A DNA stretch of 64,000 nucleotides from JAVBOW01 sp031549495. GTDB taxonomy: Bacteria > Bacteroidota > Bacteroidia > Bacteroidales > Rikenellaceae. Shown piece by piece: positions 16,440-24,382 of this stretch (within the stretch, counting starts at the first letter, position 1; each line of letters begins with the position of its first letter). The position numbers were made by a program, and so were the translations under genes. The notes under the pieces are model-generated. The model was not told the DNA's origin. It worked only from the letters and a program-made list of their open reading frames with translations, and did no database searches. The stretch is taken from positions 1 through 64,000 of the forward strand of contig JAVBPS010000019.1 in assembly GCA_031549495.1 (NCBI GenBank). The letters are read 5' to 3'.

Positions 16440-19400
16440 ATGAAAAAGCTACTCACAACAATAGCCTTAGTGGCAGGTTTGCTGCTCAGCTCGTGCCTCA
16501 GGCAGGAGTACGTCCCGGACGAAGGGAAAGTCCCGCCCAACACGCTGCGTTTATCGGTGGATGTAAAAGGCATCGGCACCGAGGTCGCGAGCCGTGCGTC
16601 GATAGCGCCCGAGCAGGGTGAAGACCAGGTCGATAACCTGATCCTGCTCTTTTTCCAGTCCGATCCCTACCAGGGCGGAACGTTCGTCGACTACGTGAAG
16701 ATCGACGGCCCGATGCCGATGGACACCGATATCGACCTGAGCACCCATTCCCAACTGAGCATTTCAGGTGCGTACAATATCCTGGCCGTGGCCAACGCTT
16801 CACAGGACTACCTCGCAGAAAGCGTGGACGCCTGGTCGGCCGGTTGGCAGGGCAAGACCGAATACCAGGCTCTGGCCGAGGCCACCGCCTACACAGAGGC
16901 CGGGGGGGATATTCTCCCTACGTCCATCCTGATGAACGGGCGTGTGACAAAATCAGCCGAACAATATAAGCTCAACCTTACCCTGACCCGCAACATGGCG
17001 CGCTTCGACGTGCACAACAACCAGAAGGAGAGTTACGACCTGGTTTCGGTTTCGGTATGGAACGCCTATCCCACCTCTTCGATCTGGGGCGAAGGTTCGC
17101 CCGACTATTCGGGCAATGCCCCCCGCATCCGCCGTTTCTACGGCGTGGACAATAGCGACAATGTCGTGGACGGCCTGCTGGGGAACATCTCCGGGGGATT
17201 GTACGTGTTCGAAAACCGCGTGGCCGCGCCCAAAGCCAACGACCAGCAGACCACCTGCCTGATTATCGGGCTGAAGGAGCGCACGGGCGACCAGACCACC
17301 ACCTATTACCGCGCCAATATCCATCCGGCCGAGAGCGCGCAGTCGCTCAAACGCAACAACGTCTACCGCCTGACCATACGCAATGTGAACGGAGTCGGCT
17401 CGGCGAGCGAAGAACTGGCCTACGCCGGACAGGGCAACAGCCTGGACTATGTGGTCAACTATTGGGACATGGACGACAACGGCCTTATCATCCAGGACGG
17501 CAACAGCATCATAGCCCTGCCGTCGAAAACCATCCGCCTGGGGCGCGACGGAGGTAAGGTGTCGCACTCTATCTATACCTATTCCAACCTGCCTTCCGCG
17601 CCTACGCTGGCCATAGGTAGCCAGACCTGGGAGCCTGCCGACGGCAGCATCTCAGCGTCGCTCACTGGCAACACGCTCAATGTACAGGCCACGCCGCTCG
17701 GGTTGGGTGAAACCGAACGCCGCGGGGTGGTGGTGCTCACCTATGCCGGGCTCGAAGCCACCGTGACGGTCATCCAGTCGGGAGCGACGGACACCTACCT
17801 GAAGGTGATCCTGCCCGACGGCGGCATCCCGGCCTTCGCTCCATTCCCCGGCATGTCCTCGGGCCTGGTGCGTGTGGAGGCATCCGGCGACTGGACGGCT
17901 AAACTCTACATGGAGGGATTCTCGTTCGACTCGAACGCCACACCCCTGATGACCATCAATAACAACAGCAGCGTGGTTATAGACAACAAGTTCCGCGTCT
18001 GGACCCATTCGGCCAACTCCACCTCGGAGGTGCGCGAAGCGTTCGTGGTGGTATCATTGGACAGCGATCCCGAAAATTACGCTTCGGTGATCCGCCTTTC
18101 GCAAAAGGCGAAGGGGGGGATCAGCCTCTCGCCCGAGCAGAGCCGCGTGACATTCAACGGTCAGGGCACCGGCCTGGCCGGCAACGTCACGAACAATACG
18201 GTTCAGACGTTCAACGTCTATCCGACCGACGGGGAGAATGTCGTAGACTGGACATTCAGGATGATGCAGGCAGGCGCTAACGACGATCGCGCGTTCTTTA
18301 CGGCCACTCCGGTCAAGGATATGGATAATGTCAATGGCAATACGATCACACCAAAGGCCGTGGCTGCAAATACGTCCGAGCGCGCCTACTCGGCTATCAT
18401 GCGCGTTTACCTGGCCTCTGACGAAAATACGTATGTCGACGTGCAATTGGTACAACAGTCGCAGTCGATCGACATCCGGCCGGGCTCCTTCCTGCCGATC
18501 GATGTGGCGGGCGGGCAGACCGGGCTGATCGACGTGGTTGCCGACGCGGGAGAATGGTCGGCGAGCATAGCCACAACCGGTACCGCAGGCACGCGTTCGC
18601 TGGTCAACCATAACGCATACCTGGTGGACGCCGGCGGAACGGCCATCGCACAGGATACGCCGCAAGCCCTGGCCAGGCAATTCCGTGTGGTCTTCCCGAA
18701 GGTGTATTATCCCAACCGCGATATCCCCGTTTCAGCCACGATCACACTCAATCTGGTGGGCACGTCAAAATACAAAACATTCACCGTGACGCAGAATACG
18801 CTCACCTCGAAGGGAGTCTACGCCTACGATATGACCACCGGATGGGGGTCGATCAGAAACAAGACAGGCGAATGGTTCAACTATTATGCGACCAACGTGA
18901 GGACCATTACCGGATTCAGCCTGGTCAGTTCGCCTACGGCAATACCCAACAACACGAGCTATGTACATGTGGTCAATCAGGATATGTCTTCCGGTTACGG
19001 CTGGTCGACGCTCAACACCTTCATGGCCAACGTGGACGGTATTACGGTGGCTGTGTTCGACGACGACGACTCGAACAGCCTGGCGGCCGTGCGCAACAAC
19101 TTTAGCGCCGACTACACGTTCACCGGCAGGACCGGTAGGGACGGCAAAGCCAACGCAGCCGTGGCCGACACGAAAATTATGAAGTTCCTGACTACGAACG
19201 GGGCCGTGCCGATCCAGATCGCGTCGATATCCGAATTCCATCAGGGTGGCGCAAATCTGGCTGCAACGAAGATCCCCTCGACGGCAGTGCCCGTGATCGT
19301 GCAGAATAACAACGCCGGCAACGTGTACATGGCTATAGACCCGGTCAAGAAATTCATTTTCATCGGCGAACCGGAGATGTTCAACACCAGCACCAGTGGT

Positions 19401-19550
19401 AACCGCGACACCTTCTGCGACAACCTGTTCTACTATGTGGGCAACGCTGCCCGCTACGGCAGCCACTTCACCGACATGCTGCGCGATGACCTGGACGTAC
19501 CCGCACCGTGGGACGACGCCTGGGGTGACAACAAAGGAGTTACGAAATAA
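16440..19550 (+). CDS. Large fimbrial tip-like lipoprotein with BACON-like repeats, operon 1
   Basis: This 1036-aa lipoprotein (lipobox LSSC, Cys near residue 19) starts with a fimbrillin-like region (TLRLSVDVKGIG...LILLFFQSD; later LKRNNVYRLTIRNVNGVG and YVVNYWDMDD). At least three BACON-like or Ig-like beta repeats follow (about 355-780; ends such as VVLTYAGLEATVTVIQSGA, ASVIRLSQKAKG and YVDVQLVQQSQS). The C-terminal domain of about 240 residues (GWGSIRNKTGEWFNYYATNVRTITGF...FVHFT-type acidic DDDDSNSL) is one I cannot name. As the last and largest gene of the operon it is probably the tip adhesin. It begins 28 bases after the previous gene. Confidence 0.75.
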   Translation: MKKLLTTIALVAGLLLSSCLRQEYVPDEGKVPPNTLRLSVDVKGIGTEVASRASIAPEQGEDQVDNLILLFFQSDPYQGGTFVDYVKIDGPMPMDTDIDLSTHSQLSISGAYNILAVANASQDYLAESVDAWSAGWQGKTEYQALAEATAYTEAGGDILPTSILMNGRVTKSAEQYKLNLTLTRNMARFDVHNNQKESYDLVSVSVWNAYPTSSIWGEGSPDYSGNAPRIRRFYGVDNSDNVVDGLLGNISGGLYVFENRVAAPKANDQQTTCLIIGLKERTGDQTTTYYRANIHPAESAQSLKRNNVYRLTIRNVNGVGSASEELAYAGQGNSLDYVVNYWDMDDNGLIIQDGNSIIALPSKTIRLGRDGGKVSHSIYTYSNLPSAPTLAIGSQTWEPADGSISASLTGNTLNVQATPLGLGETERRGVVVLTYAGLEATVTVIQSGATDTYLKVILPDGGIPAFAPFPGMSSGLVRVEASGDWTAKLYMEGFSFDSNATPLMTINNNSSVVIDNKFRVWTHSANSTSEVREAFVVVSLDSDPENYASVIRLSQKAKGGISLSPEQSRVTFNGQGTGLAGNVTNNTVQTFNVYPTDGENVVDWTFRMMQAGANDDRAFFTATPVKDMDNVNGNTITPKAVAANTSERAYSAIMRVYLASDENTYVDVQLVQQSQSIDIRPGSFLPIDVAGGQTGLIDVVADAGEWSASIATTGTAGTRSLVNHNAYLVDAGGTAIAQDTPQALARQFRVVFPKVYYPNRDIPVSATITLNLVGTSKYKTFTVTQNTLTSKGVYAYDMTTGWGSIRNKTGEWFNYYATNVRTITGFSLVSSPTAIPNNTSYVHVVNQDMSSGYGWSTLNTFMANVDGITVAVFDDDDSNSLAAVRNNFSADYTFTGRTGRDGKANAAVADTKIMKFLTTNGAVPIQIASISEFHQGGANLAATKIPSTAVPVIVQNNNAGNVYMAIDPVKKFIFIGEPEMFNTSTSGNRDTFCDNLFYYVGNAARYGSHFTDMLRDDLDVPAPWDDAWGDNKGVTK

Positions 19551-19627
19551 GCTTCGGCAAAGGGGATTTGTTTGGCCGGAAATTTGCGTAGTTCATTCTG
19601 GTTGACAAGAACATAAAAACATAAATT

Positions 19628-20983
19628 ATGAAAACAAAAATCCTATCGTTTTTCGCCCTGGCGCTGCTGCTGGCATCCTGCGGCGGCCCGAAGCTCACGC
19701 CCGAGCAGGCGCAAGACCTCGCCAAAGAAGCCTACGTTTACGCTTTCCCGGCGGTGGAACACAACAAAGTGATCTGGAAGATCCTGGACGACTACAAAGC
19801 GGCGCCCGACCAGTTCCACGCCAACACCCAGCTTTTCGACCCGTCCCATACTACGGTCGTGTCGCCCAACAACGACACCTACTACTGCTACGCGGTGCTC
19901 GACATCCGCAATGAGCCGGTGGTGATAACCATTCCGAAGATCGAAAAGCGTTATTTCAGCTTCCAGATTTGCGACATCTTCACCAACTGCCCCAACTACA
20001 TCAGCACGCTGGCTACGGGCGACGGCCCCGGCAACTACATGATCGCCCGCTCGGACTGGAAAGGCGAAACCCCGGCAGGGATCGACAAAGTAATTACAGT
20101 GCCCGCCACGATCATCTTCACGCTCGCCCGCACGCAGGTGTTCGGGCCGCAGGATAAGCAGGCCGCCGTCATTGCGGAAAGCTACAAAGCTGTGCCGTTG
20201 AGCACGTTCGCAGGTACGACCGCCCCCGCAGGCGATACGTTCACCTGGCCGCACAAGCCGTTCGACAGCCGCACAGGTACGGTCGAGGAATTCTTCAAGG
20301 AGTTCAACTTGATGGTGCAGTACCAAATCCTGAACGACAGCGACAAGGCGATGATGAGCAAGTTCGCCGCCATCGGCCTGGCTCCGGGTAAGGAGTTTAG
20401 CCAGTCGGAGTTCAAGCCCGAAATATGGGCCGCCATCGAAACCGGGGCCAACGCCGGTAAGAAAGAGATCGAGGACAAAACCACCTCGATAGGCAAGAGC
20501 GTGAACGGCTGGGACTTCTCGCCGGTCAATGCCGGGAATTGGGGCACGGACTACTTGACCAACGCCGCCGCCGCATGGAAATATATCTACGTGAACACCG
20601 CCAAAGAGGCGATCTACCCCACGGCCAACGTGGACAGCGAAGGCAACAAGTTCAGCGGCGCGAACAAGTACACCATCACCTTTACCAAAGACGAAATCCC
20701 GCAGGTAAAATTCTTCTGGTCGCTGACGATGTATAACGACAAAGGCTTTTTCGTTGCCAACCCGATCAACCGCTACAACGTCAAGAGCATCGACCGTCTG
20801 ACCTACGGTAAGGACGGCTCGCTGGAGCTTTACATCCAGAAGGACAGCCCCGGCAAGGCCAAGGAGAGCAACTGGCTGCCCACGCCCGACGAACAGTTCT
20901 ACATGATCCTGCGGATGTACGGCCCCTCGGAGGCCGCACAGCAGGGTAAGACCATCATTCCGGCCGTCGTGAAAACGAAATAA
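19628..20983 (+). CDS. DUF1254/DUF1214 domain lipoprotein
   Basis: This 451-aa lipoprotein (lipobox LASC, Cys18) has an N-terminal DUF1254 domain (EAYVYAFPAVEHNKVIWK...VSPNNDTYYCYAVLDIRNEPVVITIP) and a C-terminal DUF1214 domain (FFWSLTMYNDKGFFVANPINRYNVKS...SPGKAKESNWLPTP). Proteins of this two-domain type are common secreted or envelope proteins of unknown function. It is a single gene closed by the terminator at 21034-21065 and unrelated to the fimbrial operon upstream, from which a 77-base gap separates it. Confidence 0.9.
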   Translation: MKTKILSFFALALLLASCGGPKLTPEQAQDLAKEAYVYAFPAVEHNKVIWKILDDYKAAPDQFHANTQLFDPSHTTVVSPNNDTYYCYAVLDIRNEPVVITIPKIEKRYFSFQICDIFTNCPNYISTLATGDGPGNYMIARSDWKGETPAGIDKVITVPATIIFTLARTQVFGPQDKQAAVIAESYKAVPLSTFAGTTAPAGDTFTWPHKPFDSRTGTVEEFFKEFNLMVQYQILNDSDKAMMSKFAAIGLAPGKEFSQSEFKPEIWAAIETGANAGKKEIEDKTTSIGKSVNGWDFSPVNAGNWGTDYLTNAAAAWKYIYVNTAKEAIYPTANVDSEGNKFSGANKYTITFTKDEIPQVKFFWSLTMYNDKGFFVANPINRYNVKSIDRLTYGKDGSLELYIQKDSPGKAKESNWLPTPDEQFYMILRMYGPSEAAQQGKTIIPAVVKTK

Positions 20984-21033
20984 CCCCATGGCGGGCTGCA
21001 CACGCGGCCCTGCCATTCCACCATGCAAGTGGG

Positions 21034-21065
21034 CCGCCTCCGCGCATCTGCGGGGGCGGTTTTTT
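21034..21065 (+). terminator. Rho-independent terminator after the DUF1254 gene
   Basis: CCGCCTCCGC (21034-21043) pairs with GCGGGGGCGG (21050-21059) with one wobble, followed by TTTTTT. Confidence 0.9.
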
Positions 21066-21107
21066 GTATGCCCGGCAGCCGGAGAGGGCGGGGCGAATAA
21101 TATTTAT

Positions 21108-21115
21108 TATTTTTG
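21108..21115 (+). promoter_or_regulatory. Putative -7 promoter box for the nitroreductase gene
   Basis: TATTTTTG matches TAnnTTTG, 34 bases upstream of the start at 21149. Confidence 0.5.
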
Positions 21116-21148
21116 TATTCATCCGACTAAACTCAAAACCGAGATCGA

Positions 21149-21838
21149 ATGAAAAAAGCGACCTTATTCACCGCAGCCCTGGCACTGTTGTTGACCGCTT
21201 GCTGCACGAAACAACAGGAGCGCGTTTACACGCCCGAAAAAACCGAGCCTATGGAACTCACCGCATTTGAAACCATTAAATTGCAGGCCCCCGACACCCA
21301 ATCGGGCGACGCACTGCTCACGACGCTTAAAAACCGGCACACCGACCGTGAATTTTCGCCGGCCAACCTCTCGCTCAAACACCTTTCCGAACTGCTTTGG
21401 GCGGCCAACGGCGTGAACCGCGAGGACGGCAAGCGTACCGTACCCTCGGCAATGGCCTTATATCCCCTTAACGTGTATGCTTTCCTGGCCAACGGTATTT
21501 ATTATTACGATCCGGGCAAGCATGAATTGCAGCCGGTAGTCGAAGGCGACCACCGCGCCCTGGCCGGCATGCAGCCTTTCGTCGAGGTGGCTCCCCTTAA
21601 CCTGGTGTTCATCGCCGATTTCGACAGGTATATGGGCGATAGGCCCATCCCGCAGGACAAATGGTTTCACATGGCTGCGCTGGACGCGGGCCATTGCACC
21701 CAGAGCGTCTACCTATACTGCGCCTCGGAAGGGCTGAAGGCGGTAGTGCGCGGCATGGCTCCCGAAGAAGAATTACTGAAATTGCTCAACCTGGAGGGTA
21801 ACCACCGTTTCATCGTCGCGCAGACCATAGGTTATTAG
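21149..21838 (+). CDS. SagB-like nitroreductase-family lipoprotein
   Basis: This 229-aa protein has a lipoprotein-like signal (TACC, Cys near 18-19) and a SagB/ThcOx-type nitroreductase domain. TLKNRHTDREFSPANLSLKHLSELLWAANGVNREDGKRTVPSAMALYPLNVYAF is the typical N-terminal flavin-binding block (RRSxR-like), and AALDAGHCTQSVYLYCASEGLKAVV is the dimer/FMN block. The family uses FMN to oxidise or reduce small substrates. An envelope-located member is unusual but common in Bacteroidetes. Substrate unknown. Confidence 0.88.
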   Translation: MKKATLFTAALALLLTACCTKQQERVYTPEKTEPMELTAFETIKLQAPDTQSGDALLTTLKNRHTDREFSPANLSLKHLSELLWAANGVNREDGKRTVPSAMALYPLNVYAFLANGIYYYDPGKHELQPVVEGDHRALAGMQPFVEVAPLNLVFIADFDRYMGDRPIPQDKWFHMAALDAGHCTQSVYLYCASEGLKAVVRGMAPEEELLKLLNLEGNHRFIVAQTIGY

Positions 21839-22010
21839 GCCGGTGCACCGTGTAAATTCCGGGAAATAAACGGGAAAGCGGCAGTATGTAGAGTAGTATA
21901 TTTCTCATTGTATATAACCTCATTGCGATCACAAAACTAACGATAAACGCATACGGTAGTCTGTCACGCAATGGTTTTGCGTGCCGCATCATCAAAAAAA
22001 TGAAACGCCG

Positions 22011-22574
22011 TCAGGGTTTGGTATGCAGGCGCAAATCAATTTCCATGTAAACAGACGCTTCGGCCATCGCGCCCCGGATCACGATACACCGCTCTTTCGG
22101 CCCGGCCGTCGTGGGCAGGGTATCGGCAAGGGCGTGGATTTCCTGCAACGTACCGAGGGGCAATAGGGCGCAACCCAGGCAGTAATAGTTTTTCGAGTGC
22201 CCGTCGTTATGGCGGGCCAGCAGGTCTTTGAGAATATCTATACGGATGCCCTGTTCCCCGATAAACGGCCCGATGCCGCCGGCTTTGATCGCGTCGAGGT
22301 TGGGAGCCATCCGCCGGTGGGTGACGAAAGAATCATGGCCGTTCATTCCGGCGGATAACCGGCGACAAGGATACTCGGGACACTCGGAGCACACCTCGTA
22401 CCCGTTCTTCACCGCGCAACAGCTATGCACCCCGCAGGCCGGATGCTTTTCGCGAAAACCTTCTCCCCCGCACCCCGGACACGCGGAATTTCCCCGGGCG
22501 TGGAACCTCGGGCAGAGGCCGCAATCTATCCCGCAGCACCCTATCGTTTCGTATGATTTCGTTTTGGCGGTCAT
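22011..22574 (-). CDS. DUF3795 cysteine-rich protein
   Basis: This 187-aa protein has an N-terminal cysteine cluster typical of DUF3795 (GCCGIDCGLCPRF, CPGCGGEGF, CGVHSCCAVKNGYEVCSECPEYPC), probably zinc-binding. The C-terminal half is alpha-helical with an isolated YCLGCALLPL. Function is unknown. It stands alone, divergent from the DUF1761 gene. The 172 bases on its left (21839-22010) hold no gene. Confidence 0.88.
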   Translation of the reverse strand: MTAKTKSYETIGCCGIDCGLCPRFHARGNSACPGCGGEGFREKHPACGVHSCCAVKNGYEVCSECPEYPCRRLSAGMNGHDSFVTHRRMAPNLDAIKAGGIGPFIGEQGIRIDILKDLLARHNDGHSKNYYCLGCALLPLGTLQEIHALADTLPTTAGPKERCIVIRGAMAEASVYMEIDLRLHTKP

Positions 22575-22643
22575 ACGGCAGGAGGGTATCGGATTCTGCT
22601 TAAAGATAATATTTTTCCCCGTCCCGTCCTAAAGATTTTGTAT

Positions 22644-22651
22644 TATTTTTG
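22644..22651 (+). promoter_or_regulatory. Putative -7 promoter box for the DUF1761 operon
   Basis: TATTTTTG matches TAnnTTTG, 36 bases before the start at 22687. It would drive the four closely spaced genes 22687-24298. Confidence 0.5.
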
Positions 22652-22686
22652 CATTAGGTGTTGTCGAATCTTTAATACCTGCGAAT

Positions 22687-23103
22687 ATGGAAACTTGCTC
22701 TAATATCTTTTGCAACCTGCTCGGGCAGGTCAACTGGTTATGGTACGTGGTGGCTGTACTGGCCGTTTATGTGTTGGGCGCTTTGTGGTATTCGGTGCTT
22801 TTCCCAAAAGCCTGGGTGCGGATATTCAAGATCGAAATGCCCGATAAGCGCAACCCGGCCAATATGTTCCTGACCATGTTCGGGCAACTTGTGGCGAACG
22901 CCCTGATGGGCCTGGCGCTGTTTATGATCACCCCGCTATCGTTCTGGCTGGCCGTGCTGACCCTCATCGGTTTCACCGGATGGAACAAGGCCACGCTCAA
23001 ATACAAATACGCCGACTGGGGTGAATACTTCCGCGCCGCCGGCATCGAGGCCGGTTATCTGTTCCTGGCGGGCACGATCTTTATTGTGTTCGCCCTTTTG
23101 TAA
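22687..23103 (+). CDS. DUF1761 membrane protein
   Basis: This 138-aa protein has four predicted helices (about 15-36, 60-80, 84-102, 118-137) and the DUF1761 signature GALWYSVLFPKAWVRI near the first helix. Function unknown. It is the first gene of a compact run with DUF1801, GNAT and DUF2200 genes; only 3 bases separate it from the next gene. Confidence 0.88.
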   Translation: METCSNIFCNLLGQVNWLWYVVAVLAVYVLGALWYSVLFPKAWVRIFKIEMPDKRNPANMFLTMFGQLVANALMGLALFMITPLSFWLAVLTLIGFTGWNKATLKYKYADWGEYFRAAGIEAGYLFLAGTIFIVFALL

Positions 23104-23106
23104 TCT

Positions 23107-23469
23107 ATGAATATCTCCAAACCCAAGACGGTCGATGAATACATCGCCGTAGCGTCGCCGGACGTAAAGGAGCACCTGAAACGGCTGCGGATCGCCATCC
23201 GGCAAGTGGCCGAGCAAGCCCAGGAAGGCATCAGCTACGAGATGCCCGTCTACAAGATGAACGGCGTGGTGGTCTACTTCGGCGGATTCACCCGGCACGT
23301 CAGCCTGTTCCCCGGCCCCGAGGCGATCACGGCCTTCAAGGATGAATTGACGGGCTACAAAACCTCCGGCGGGACGATCCAATTCCCGGTGAACAAGCCG
23401 ATCCCGGTCATGCTGGTGAAGAAGATCGTCCGATACAAGCTCAAGAAAAACCTGGCGAAAAAGAAATAA
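23107..23469 (+). CDS. DUF1801 / YdhG-like protein
   Basis: This 120-aa protein matches the DUF1801 (YdhG, frataxin-like alpha/beta) family: TVDEYIAVASPDVKEHLKRLRIAIRQVA, then EGISYEMPVYKMNGVVVYFGGFTRHVSLFPGPEAI and GTIQFPVNKPIPVMLVKKIVRYKLK. The family is linked to iron handling in some bacteria, but the role is not settled. Part of the 22687-24298 run. Confidence 0.92.
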   Translation: MNISKPKTVDEYIAVASPDVKEHLKRLRIAIRQVAEQAQEGISYEMPVYKMNGVVVYFGGFTRHVSLFPGPEAITAFKDELTGYKTSGGTIQFPVNKPIPVMLVKKIVRYKLKKNLAKKK

Positions 23470-23490
23470 CGGCCCGGACAGCATAGAGAT

Positions 23491-23955
23491 ATGGAATACT
23501 CTTTCCGACCGGCGACGCATGACGACGCGCAAACGGTCAAACAGGTCGCCCGGCGGGTTATCACATCCAACTACACCCCTTTCCTGGGCGCGGAGGCCGT
23601 CCAGAGCTTTATCGAAAGCGGCCTGGCGGATAAAGAGATCGACGACGGCCTGGCCCGTTGTACGGTGATGATCGCCGACGGCGGGATCGTCGGCTTCTAC
23701 ATCACGGACGGCGACCTGCTGCACTTAATTATGGTGGATACCGTCCGCCAAAATCGGGGATTCGGTACCATGTTACTCACGCACACCGAAAGCGCTTTGT
23801 TCGATAAATACGACACGATCCGCCTGCAAACGTTCAAAGAGAACGCGCCTGCCGTGGGCTTCTACCTCAAAAACGGCTGGCAGATCACAGCCGGAACCCC
23901 GGTACCGGAAATGGATAAAACGATGCTTTCATTCGTAAAAACGAAAAATGGATAA
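23491..23955 (+). CDS. GNAT-family N-acetyltransferase
   Basis: This 154-aa protein has a single GNAT fold. The acetyl-CoA pyrophosphate-binding motif is visible as LIMVDTVRQNRGFGTMLLTHTE, followed by a motif B region FKENAPAVGFYLKNGWQ. Substrate not predictable. It overlaps the DUF2200 gene by 8 bases. Confidence 0.92.
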   Translation: MEYSFRPATHDDAQTVKQVARRVITSNYTPFLGAEAVQSFIESGLADKEIDDGLARCTVMIADGGIVGFYITDGDLLHLIMVDTVRQNRGFGTMLLTHTESALFDKYDTIRLQTFKENAPAVGFYLKNGWQITAGTPVPEMDKTMLSFVKTKNG

Positions 23956-24298
23956 CGCCAAAGCATACCGGATGATCTTCGCTACCATCTATCCGCTATA
24001 CATACAGAAAGCGGAAAAGAAAGGGCGCACCAAAGCCGAGGTCGATGCCGTGATCTTCTGGCTGACGGGTTACGATGAACGCTCTTTACAGGGACAGATC
24101 GACCGGAAGGCCGATTTCCAGACGTTCTTCGCCCAGGCTCCCCGCATGAATCCCGACGCATCGAAGATCACCGGGACTATCTGCGGCTACCGCGTGGAGG
24201 AAATCGAAGACCCCATCATGCGCAACATCCGCTACCTGGATAAGCTGGTCGATGAACTGGCGAAAGGCAAAGCGATGGATAAGATATTAAGAAAATAG
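23948..24298 (+). CDS. DUF2200 protein
   Basis: This 116-aa protein is full length for DUF2200: RMIFATIYPLYIQKAEKKGRTKAEVDAVIFWLTGYDE, then FFAQAPRMNPDASKITGTICGYRVEEIEDPIMRNIRYLDKLVDELAKG. Function is unknown. It is the last gene of the run, overlapping the GNAT gene. The 84 bases that follow lie between convergent transcripts and contain only a weak inverted sequence. Confidence 0.92.
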   Translation: MDNAKAYRMIFATIYPLYIQKAEKKGRTKAEVDAVIFWLTGYDERSLQGQIDRKADFQTFFAQAPRMNPDASKITGTICGYRVEEIEDPIMRNIRYLDKLVDELAKGKAMDKILRK

Positions 24299-24382
24299 TC
24301 TGCTTGCATCCGGGCGAAAACCGTTCCATCACGGCCCCCGAAGGGCTTTCTTCAACAGCCCCGGATATCGACGATATTGTAA